From NCBI GenBank assembly GCA_002729015.1, contig PBVO01000082.1:28721-42579 (forward strand): a stretch of DNA of 13,859 nucleotides, given 5' to 3'. Of this stretch, positions 8,515-13,859 are shown piece by piece. The DNA is from Candidatus Poribacteria bacterium (GTDB lineage: Bacteria > Poribacteria > WGA-4E > UBA9662). The stretch's first letter is position 1. Every line of letters begins with the position of its first letter. The position numbers and the translations under genes are program-made. The notes under the pieces were generated by a model, which worked only from the letters and a program-made list of their open reading frames with translations, made no database searches and was not told where the DNA came from.

Positions 8515-9732
8515 TTATTCTATACTTAAACCAACTTCAAGAGCTAAAATCGCGTAAGCTGTTACTAAGAGTGGGTCCCTTTCCATCCACCGACTTTCTT
8601 CATTTTTCCAGTAGGACAATCTTACTAACTCACCTTTTTTGGCCAAAAGTTGGCCGGGGTTCGTGACATCTATAATATCTTCTTTAGCAACGAGTTCATC
8701 TTCAATTTTTCGATTCATTAGTTCTTCTGCTAGATCTTTAAACCAGAAGTGGGTCTGCCCTTGTACATCGGTCAAAAAACCACCTTTGGTTTTTTCATAG
8801 ACAGTCAAAGCTTTAGCCATTGTATGATAGTGATAAAAGATACCCTGTTGGCCCATTCCTGGATTTTCGTCAATTCGATAGTTATTTCGAATCCATTCAA
8901 AAGCATCCTCAACGCGTGGATCTGTAGCATCAACTTTTGCATGAATAAAACTAAGCAACCCAGCATAAGTCATACTACCATAAGATTTGGTATCACCAGC
9001 CTTGCTTTCACCACTTGGGGCATATACAAATCCACCATCATCGCCAGCCCAAGCCAAATCATTACTTTCACTTCTATTTTGACAGCGTTCCAAAAATTTA
9101 ACTGCTTTACTCCACACCTCAGCATCATCTTCATCACTGTCCTTCAAGGCTTGAATAGCATATGTCAAATTAGACAAATCGTAGACATCGCTACGACTAC
9201 CATAACCAATACCACCGTAGTATGGACTTTTTTCGTCTATTTGCTGGTTTCCTTTAATGTACTGCTGTGCCCGACTAATTGCTTCTTCGTATGCATTATT
9301 TTTGGCTGCAGAGAGTGCCATCAAGGCAACACTAGTATTATAGTTAGGTAATGCTGGTTGCTTATTAACATCGTAAATGCCCCCGTTTTCTTGCTGCATT
9401 TCTAAAAGGGCTGACAGCGATTTTTTGATAAATGGATGAGATGATTCTGAATATACATCTTTTGGATGTCTGAGGAAAGCCGTAATCACCAAACCTGTAA
9501 TCCCAGGATGGTTGTGAAATAACCCATCGGTACTTTGTTGTAGCTCTAACCACCGTAAACCCTGATTAATAGTTTCTAGGACACGAGAGTTTAACTCTCG
9601 GCGCATTTGGTATTGATCGAAAGTAGTATCTAAATCGGTATTACTTAGGTCATTTGGATTTGGTGAAAGTTGTGCTGATGAAAGAAAAGTACAGGTTAAA
9701 ACAAAAACGAGTACCCATGCAATTTGGTTCAC
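8515..9732 (-). CDS. Exported prenyltransferase/squalene-cyclase-like alpha/alpha toroid (paralogue 2), first gene of a sigma-54 operon
   Basis: A 405-residue exported protein. The start is a GTG at 9732, chosen because GGAG (9740-9743) lies seven bases before it, a sigma-54 promoter places transcription start near 9765, and the product then begins with a short clean signal peptide (NQIAWVLVFVLT...SSA, cleavage near residue 20). The ATG at 9810 would add 26 residues but lies upstream of the promoter. The mature part has about six helical-pair repeats: QGLRWLELQQSTDGLF (57-72), KSLSALLEMQQENGGIY (104-120), and others ending with TAYAILALEV. Conserved blocks shared with paralogue 1 include DGLFH, YDLSNL, GGF-Y-P-GESK, YGSMT-AGLLS, A-EWI-NN-R-D-NPGM and W-ERD. 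A literal DEDD at 200-203 lies in a linker and is absent from the paralogue. Role unknown; exported toroids of this family are typically annotated only by repeat. Confidence 0.85.
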   Translation of the reverse strand: MNQIAWVLVFVLTCTFLSSAQLSPNPNDLSNTDLDTTFDQYQMRRELNSRVLETINQGLRWLELQQSTDGLFHNHPGITGLVITAFLRHPKDVYSESSHPFIKKSLSALLEMQQENGGIYDVNKQPALPNYNTSVALMALSAAKNNAYEEAISRAQQYIKGNQQIDEKSPYYGGIGYGSRSDVYDLSNLTYAIQALKDSDEDDAEVWSKAVKFLERCQNRSESNDLAWAGDDGGFVYAPSGESKAGDTKSYGSMTYAGLLSFIHAKVDATDPRVEDAFEWIRNNYRIDENPGMGQQGIFYHYHTMAKALTVYEKTKGGFLTDVQGQTHFWFKDLAEELMNRKIEDELVAKEDIIDVTNPGQLLAKKGELVRLSYWKNEESRWMERDPLLVTAYAILALEVGLSIE

Positions 9733-9739
9733 GTTGTAG

Positions 9740-9743
9740 CTCC
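9740..9743 (-). promoter_or_regulatory. Ribosome binding site that decides the GTG start of toroid 2
   Basis: On the minus strand TTTTTGGAGCTACAACGTG places GGAG seven bases before the GTG at 9732. It is one of the best Shine-Dalgarno sequences in the window, and it fixes a start 78 bases downstream of the longest-frame ATG. Confidence 0.8.
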
Positions 9744-9775
9744 AAAAATATATCAGTTTAGCAAGCGAAACATTA

Positions 9776-9791
9776 AGCAACGACTGTGCCA
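9776..9791 (-). promoter_or_regulatory. Sigma-54 (RpoN) promoter of the toroid operon
   Basis: The minus strand reads TGGCAC-A-GTCG-TTGCT, matching the sigma-54 consensus TGGCAC-R-N4-TTGCW at every fixed position, with the invariant GG and GC exactly 10 bp apart. The predicted transcription start is about 9765, leaving a leader of about 32 nt that holds the GGAG ribosome binding site of the toroid 2 GTG. A hand search for GG-N10-GC in the other intergenic regions found no comparable site, so the match is specific to this operon. Sigma-54 promoters need an activator; an NtrC-type regulator with an intact GAFTGA loop is encoded at 2939-4351. Confidence 0.85.
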
Positions 9792-9853
9792 ATGGCTCCC
9801 GCCAAGTCAAGTTCTACACTATTCGCCTTTATTAGGTATTCATCTAATGAAGG

Positions 9854-9890
9854 TTGTTCAAAAAGAGAACGAAACTGTTCATAGTTCGTT
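9854..9890 (-). promoter_or_regulatory. Candidate enhancer (UAS) for a sigma-54 activator
   Basis: A cluster of related half-sites lies about 90-125 bp upstream of the predicted transcription start. On the plus strand it holds TGTTCA at 9855-9860 and again at 9876-9881 (exactly 21 bp, two helical turns), GAACGA at 9867-9872, and AGTTCGTT at 9883-9890. TTGTTC (9854-9859) and GAACGA (9867-9872) form an imperfect dyad, as do GAAC (9867-9870) and GTTC (9877-9880). Position and symmetry fit a Fis-type enhancer-binding dimer pair. Which protein binds is not shown by the sequence. Confidence 0.4.
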
Positions 9891-9916
9891 TACGGCTTTG
9901 ACTTGTATTTATTACT

Positions 9917-10951
9917 TCATAAAGAGATAACCTGACCACTTTCTGAAGATTTCATGGCAGCATCATAGACTTTCATGACTTCAAGAATTTGGTCTGGACG
10001 CACGACTAGTTCGGAACCGTGATTTAGCACATCAGCAATATTTTGGTAATAGGATTTCCAAGAACCGCGCGAAGGCTCAATAGTCAGTTCTTCTGTTTTA
10101 CCACTAGCGACAGTTGTTACCTGAGCAAAATTTTCTCGTACTTGCTCAGCAGCGTCAATATTACCTGCAATCATCGCTGGTTCCTGCGGATCTAGCCCGA
10201 ATTTAACGAGTCCTCCCAAATTTCCTTCTATATACCATCTTGGTTTCGGTCCATGAGCAAGATTGCTAATCTCAATCTGGTATCGAGCACCATTTTCATA
10301 CTTCAAAATAAGATTGGCGTAATTACCAATATCAACATTCCAATGATGGTTATAATGTATATCACAAAAAACACTTACAACTGATGAGTCAACCAATTGT
10401 AAGGCTTGGTCAACAAAGTGAGCTGGCCAATCAAAAAGAATACCGCCGCTTTGTTCTTTCGAACCACGCCAACCACCTGGTGCACCATACCTCATAATAC
10501 CGACCTGATAGAGATACGGTTCGCCCAATAAACCATCGGCGATAGCTTTTTTGACTGTTAGGTAATCCCAATCCCACCGGCGGTTATGAAAAACACTGAG
10601 CAGCACATCGTTTTCTTTACTTGCGGCGATCATCGCCTCAGCTTCACCAGCATTCATACACATGATCTTATCTGTTACCACGTGCTTTCCTGCTTTCATA
10701 GCCTGAATTGCCATTTCAGCATGGACATGATGAGGAGTTGCTAATATTACCAAATCAACTGACTTATCATCCAATACTCGGTCTAAATGAGCGTATATCT
10801 TAGCCGCAGGATAATCTGTACTTGCCTGTTTCTGGCGACTTTGATCCCTCGTTGCAATGCCATAAATCGACATTCCTTCTGCCAAATTTGCTAGATAAGT
10901 ATGGAAGCATCGTCCAGCAAATCCATACCCAACAACTACAACATTAACCAT
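9917..10951 (-). CDS. Gfo/Idh/MocA-family NAD(P)-dependent oxidoreductase
   Basis: A 344-residue cytoplasmic dehydrogenase. The N-terminal Rossmann fold begins with VVVVGYGFAG (GxGxxG at 8-13) and runs to about 120, with the usual ATPHHVHAEMA segment. The family's EKP motif reads TDKIM here; the lysine (Lys95) is kept, but Glu and Pro are replaced. The C-terminal domain has the GGILFDWPAHFVDQ stretch, where Asp174 and His178 correspond to the catalytic pair of the family. Members oxidise or reduce sugars, inositols or related polyols; the substrate cannot be told from sequence. The start is well supported by GGAG six bases before the ATG. It ends 185 bp upstream of the toroid 2 start, but that gene has its own sigma-54 promoter in the gap, so the two are probably regulated separately. 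Confidence 0.92.
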   Translation of the reverse strand: MVNVVVVGYGFAGRCFHTYLANLAEGMSIYGIATRDQSRQKQASTDYPAAKIYAHLDRVLDDKSVDLVILATPHHVHAEMAIQAMKAGKHVVTDKIMCMNAGEAEAMIAASKENDVLLSVFHNRRWDWDYLTVKKAIADGLLGEPYLYQVGIMRYGAPGGWRGSKEQSGGILFDWPAHFVDQALQLVDSSVVSVFCDIHYNHHWNVDIGNYANLILKYENGARYQIEISNLAHGPKPRWYIEGNLGGLVKFGLDPQEPAMIAGNIDAAEQVRENFAQVTTVASGKTEELTIEPSRGSWKSYYQNIADVLNHGSELVVRPDQILEVMKVYDAAMKSSESGQVISL

Positions 10952-11437
10952 CTTATTCTCCTAAGAAATGTAAGTATAACTAAGTACGAAGCTTAGTGAT
11001 CATATTGAAAAACTCAAGCACCACGCCCCTGCTATTTTGTCGAGACCTTCTAACTTGAGAACTCAAGATCATTACCGCTGATCTTTGGCTGCTCCATGTT
11101 TATTTTTAAATAGATTCTCATTTCCAGATGTAGTGATTTTTGTACTAAGTACTAATCAGATTCACATAAATGGAAATAGGCTTTCGGTATATAATCGACG
11201 CAAGATTATTTTACCAAATAGATTCGATTCAGAAATCCAGACTCAATCCATCATGTATTAATTGGTTAAAACTTCGTGATTCACTAGTATACTCTACCTA
11301 TCTCAGTTTTGCCTAAAACATAGATGCAAAACAATCTAGTTCACAAAATAATAAATAACCAACAACTCAAAATTGGACCAACCAGAAATAACTATCTTCA
11401 GAAAATCATTAGTATTCCGCAATATTAGAAGCTTAGA
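10952..11437. other. 486-bp intergenic region with dyads, no gene
   Basis: Between the oxidoreductase start and the cyclase stop no credible gene is seen. A 48-codon plus-strand ORF (11170-11316) lacks a ribosome binding site and has no recognisable content. No tRNA cloverleaf was recognised. Features of note are the promoter and dyad at 10973-10997 and an inverted repeat CTTGAG-AA-CTCAAG (11054-11067), with another CTCAAG at 11013-11018. I found no clear intrinsic terminator for the cyclase gene at its left end. Confidence 0.55.
10973..10997 (-). promoter_or_regulatory. Promoter -10 with overlapping operator-like dyad for the oxidoreductase
   Basis: On the minus strand the dyad ACTAAG-CTTCGTA-CTTAGT (10997 to 10979) directly abuts a good -10 hexamer TATACT (10978-10973). 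The -35 region is poor (TGATCA with an 18-bp spacer). The dyad fills the spacer between -35 and -10, where a repressor would block polymerase or a MerR-like activator would act. The predicted start near 10966 leaves a leader of about 15 nt that includes the GGAG site. The regulator is unknown. Confidence 0.4.
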
Positions 11438-13621
11438 TTACTTATGCTCCATTTGAAAGATTCCATTCCAGTTATCAGGGGTGCCAGTTTGCAAATAATG
11501 CTGTGATCGGTGCAAATAGAGTTTAGCTACTGGGTCTTCAGGAAAAGTCGACAAGATATCTTTCATAACTTTCGTACTGGTACTAAAGTCGGCTTGGTAA
11601 TAATGACTGATACCAACTTGCAGTTGGTTATTTGTTTTAGCTTTACTAGCTTTCAATTTTTCTGAATCCGCATCATATATCTCATAGACATTGACTACTC
11701 CTTGTCGACCTTTAACTTTTACACGTTCTACAAAACGGGATCGGTAATCATTATCTGAGATAAGTAGCTCAAGGGTCTCTTGGCTAACCAACATTTCACA
11801 GTCATATCGTTTCGTCAAACCTTCTAATCTAGCACTGATGTTGACCACGTCTGAGATAACTGTTCCCTCGATCCTTTCACTTTCACCGATAATACCGAGC
11901 ATTAACTCTCCAGTATGAATACCAACTCCCATTTTAATAGGAGGCTTTCTTGATGATTGGCGCTGTTGATTAAATGCTTTTACGGTTTTTAGTATTTGGA
12001 TACCAGCTCTGACAGCATCGTCAGCAGATTCGGGGAACAGTGCCATAATGGCATCTCCCATGTATTTATCAATAAAGCCATTTTCTTGACGAATAATAGG
12101 TCCAATCTCATTTAGTAAAACATTAATGAAATTAAAATTTTCGGATGGTGACATACCTTCGGATAAAGTTGTAAAATCTCTTACATCTGCAAATAAAACA
12201 GTCATATTGTGTTGTTTTTGGGCACTTAGGCTGAGAGAGACAATATCTTCTTCGCCAATATAGTACAACATTTTCCTTGGTACAAAACGAAAAATAGCCT
12301 CATTTATCTGGGTCAATTTTTTGTTGAGAGTATGTAACTGTCTGTTATTGATTGCTACTTCTCTTGCTAAAAAAATTGAGTAACAAACTAGGTTAAAAGC
12401 GTAACCAGTAGCTACTATCAATTGTGAGTATGACCGTTTGTTAAGTACTCCGAAGTCGATCAATACATTATAGAAAATGGTCAGCTCAAATATAAGGATG
12501 CCAAGAATTAAAATCCCAGACCGCTCTTTTTTTTGTTGATAGAGGTTAGCCATTACCCGAAACATCTCAATCAACTGAGTAATCGCAGTTATGTGGTAAA
12601 TACGTTGAAAGAGCTCGTAATTTTGTGGGGCAACTAAGTTAAGCTGTAAGGGAATTTTACTGATAAAAACTAGTACCCATAAAAAAAGAAATAGGTAAAA
12701 TTGTCTAGGTAGTGAGCGTAGTGAAACTGAGTAGACAAATCGCAAGGCGGCTAGCCAAGAAATAGCAAAGGAAGCGTAAAATATTGTTACGGGATGGGTG
12801 AAGTATGGCTCAGCAGATGAGAACCAAAGAAAAAAAGTGAATCCACTGAACAAGACATAAATAGCATAATACAGATTTTCGTGTTCTGAGCGATAAAATA
12901 AAAAAATAAAAAAGTGTAAAATACCTAAGGCTAATGAAAACCCTAGGACTGAAAACTGAAAGGTGGTCGTTTCTCGAACCAAGTTAGATCTCACTTTTGC
13001 TTGCATTAGAGGAGTACCTCCAATTTGAAAAGTAAAACCACCGTGGCCTTGTTCATGTGGTATGGAAATCAATATCCAATTCTCTCCAACAGGCAAGTTA
13101 ACCCAATACTGATTAATCAAAAATTTCGGATTCTTCTGTTTATCAGTTGGTTCTAATACATGTCCATTCAACCAGAGTTTAGCTTCGTCAGTACTACCCA
13201 AAGAGACACAGATTTTTTTTTCTTCTTTATTGATTAAATTTTGGTAAGCGTAAGCTGTCAACAGCTGATCTTGTGCCTGTTTTTTATGAATTTTTTTGCC
13301 GCCATGCCCCCCAAATAATCTGACAACTGAATCTGGAGATCTATAAAGGTGCCAATTTTTCTGGGTCTCTTTTGAGTCTAAATCAAGCGGGAAATCTTCT
13401 AGAATAGGAAGAGTTACCTGGCTAAGATGAACATCTTCTGGGAGGCGTCTATGAATTTTTTCCATAACCCACCAATCAGTAACAAAGTTACCGTTGAGTT
13501 CAACACTATTTAGTGCTTCCTGAGATGAATAGGAATAATCTATTGAGCAACACAATAGTAGTATTGTTATCAAAGAGAGTATTTCTATTTTTACGAGGTC
13601 AGTAGATCTAAGCTTTGACAT
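11438..13621 (-). CDS. Receptor-type class III adenylate cyclase (periplasmic sensor, 7TM, cyclase, helical tail)
   Basis: A 727-residue inner-membrane enzyme predicted to make cAMP from ATP. An N-terminal signal or membrane segment (about 12-32) is followed by a periplasmic beta-rich region (35-205) with a galactose-binding-like stretch: KLWLNGHV (148-155) and VNLPVGENWILISI (174-187). About seven membrane helices span 218-420, as in 7TMR-DISM receptors. A short coiled-coil linker (420-445) leads to the class III cyclase domain (about 465-645). Metal-binding residues are Asp479 (LFADVRDFT) and Asp523 (KYMGDAIMALF). Lys519 and Asp591 are the adenine-selecting pair, so ATP rather than GTP is expected, and Asn594 with Arg598 are the transition-state residues. 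The tail (about 660-727) resembles the TPR-like end often seen in bacterial cyclases. It is divergent from the dUTPase gene. All catalytic residues are present. Confidence 0.92.
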   Translation of the reverse strand: MSKLRSTDLVKIEILSLITILLLCCSIDYSYSSQEALNSVELNGNFVTDWWVMEKIHRRLPEDVHLSQVTLPILEDFPLDLDSKETQKNWHLYRSPDSVVRLFGGHGGKKIHKKQAQDQLLTAYAYQNLINKEEKKICVSLGSTDEAKLWLNGHVLEPTDKQKNPKFLINQYWVNLPVGENWILISIPHEQGHGGFTFQIGGTPLMQAKVRSNLVRETTTFQFSVLGFSLALGILHFFIFLFYRSEHENLYYAIYVLFSGFTFFLWFSSAEPYFTHPVTIFYASFAISWLAALRFVYSVSLRSLPRQFYLFLFLWVLVFISKIPLQLNLVAPQNYELFQRIYHITAITQLIEMFRVMANLYQQKKERSGILILGILIFELTIFYNVLIDFGVLNKRSYSQLIVATGYAFNLVCYSIFLAREVAINNRQLHTLNKKLTQINEAIFRFVPRKMLYYIGEEDIVSLSLSAQKQHNMTVLFADVRDFTTLSEGMSPSENFNFINVLLNEIGPIIRQENGFIDKYMGDAIMALFPESADDAVRAGIQILKTVKAFNQQRQSSRKPPIKMGVGIHTGELMLGIIGESERIEGTVISDVVNISARLEGLTKRYDCEMLVSQETLELLISDNDYRSRFVERVKVKGRQGVVNVYEIYDADSEKLKASKAKTNNQLQVGISHYYQADFSTSTKVMKDILSTFPEDPVAKLYLHRSQHYLQTGTPDNWNGIFQMEHK

Positions 13622-13674
13622 TTTAAATCATCTTTAGCATAATTCAATGGGTTCATTTACAGTGAGAAATAATA

Positions 13675-13859
13675 ATGAAGATCAAAATTAAACGTATTGA
13701 TAAAACACTACCTTTACCCAAATATCAGACAGATGGAGCTGTAGGCTTCGACCTATTTTGTCGCCAAAAGACTCATATTGGGTCACAAACTATCGGATTG
13801 ATTCCGGCGAATGTAATTATAGAAACACCACCCGGTTACATGCTAGTCATTGCTCTCAG
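13675..13859 (+). CDS. dut: dUTP diphosphatase (dUTPase), N-terminal part, cut by the window edge
   Basis: The first 61 codons plus two bases of a rightward gene. The protein begins MKIKIKRIDKTLPLPKYQ and shows dUTPase motif 1 as GAVGFDL (21-27). It then has the conserved LIPANVIIETPPGYMLVIAL segment that leads into motif 2 (usually RSS). The truncated last codon starts AG, compatible with that arginine. The enzyme hydrolyses dUTP to dUMP and pyrophosphate and acts as a cytoplasmic trimer. The ATG at 13675 is supported by GTGAG eight bases upstream. The gene is divergent from the adenylate cyclase, with only 53 bp between the two starts. The related dCTP deaminase family is the alternative; spacing and the PPGYM stretch favour dUTPase. 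Confidence 0.8.
   Translation, partial: MKIKIKRIDKTLPLPKYQTDGAVGFDLFCRQKTHIGSQTIGLIPANVIIETPPGYMLVIAL

Noticed and set aside
9123..9134. DEDD in toroid 2 (residues 200-203) as a squalene-cyclase DxDD catalytic motif
   Set aside because: It lies in an acidic linker between repeats, is not followed by the usual TA context, and has no counterpart in the tandem paralogue.
8749..9351. 200-codon plus-strand ORF antisense to toroid 2
   Set aside because: It is the mirror of a well-supported gene with repeats and a signal peptide. Its translation shows no domain.
9733..9810. Upstream ATG at 9810 as the start of toroid 2
   Set aside because: It lies upstream of the predicted transcription start set by the sigma-54 promoter. 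The extra 26 residues also place a polar stretch before the signal peptide, while the GTG at 9732 has a strong ribosome binding site.
11170..11316. 48-codon plus-strand ORF in the large intergenic gap
   Set aside because: It has no ribosome binding site, no recognisable motif, and its length is expected by chance in this sequence.

Overview
The window is AT-rich DNA that looks like an ordinary chromosomal stretch of a Gram-negative bacterium. It has a TonB-dependent outer-membrane receptor ending in a C-terminal phenylalanine, exported proteins with Sec-type signal peptides, a sigma-54-type response regulator and a sigma-54 promoter. No phage, insertion sequence, CRISPR array, rRNA or tRNA was seen. 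The mix of sialate esterase, Gfo/Idh/MocA oxidoreductase and exported prenyltransferase-like toroids resembles uncultured marine or host-associated lineages such as Poribacteria or Planctomycetes relatives. That is only an impression; lineage cannot be fixed from this sequence.

Layout from left to right: (1) a short non-coding edge; (2) a leftward SASA-family esterase without a signal peptide; (3) a rightward two-component operon, membrane histidine kinase then NtrC-type regulator; (4) a strong hairpin shared by the converging ends of the regulator and a rhodanese gene; (5) a long leftward set: rhodanese (4380-4817), TonB-dependent receptor (4966-6990), two tandem exported alpha/alpha-toroid paralogues (7193-8491 and 8515-9732), a Gfo/Idh/MocA oxidoreductase (9917-10951), a 486-bp non-coding gap, and a seven-transmembrane adenylate cyclase (11438-13621); (6) the start of a rightward dUTPase cut by the right edge.

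The main result is a near-perfect sigma-54 promoter (TGGCAC-A-GTCG-TTGCT, minus strand, 9776-9791) directly upstream of the toroid pair. It places transcription start near 9765, downstream of the longest-frame ATG (9810). The real start of the first toroid is therefore a GTG at 9732 with a GGAG ribosome binding site, which also gives a clean signal peptide. A cluster of TGTTCA/GAAC half-sites lies about 90-125 bp upstream of the predicted start, where a sigma-54 enhancer-binding protein would bind. This suggests, as inference, a signalling-controlled cell-envelope module: histidine kinase, NtrC-type regulator, sigma-54 promoter and two exported toroids, possibly with the TonB receptor just downstream. 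The substrate and function of the toroids are unknown.
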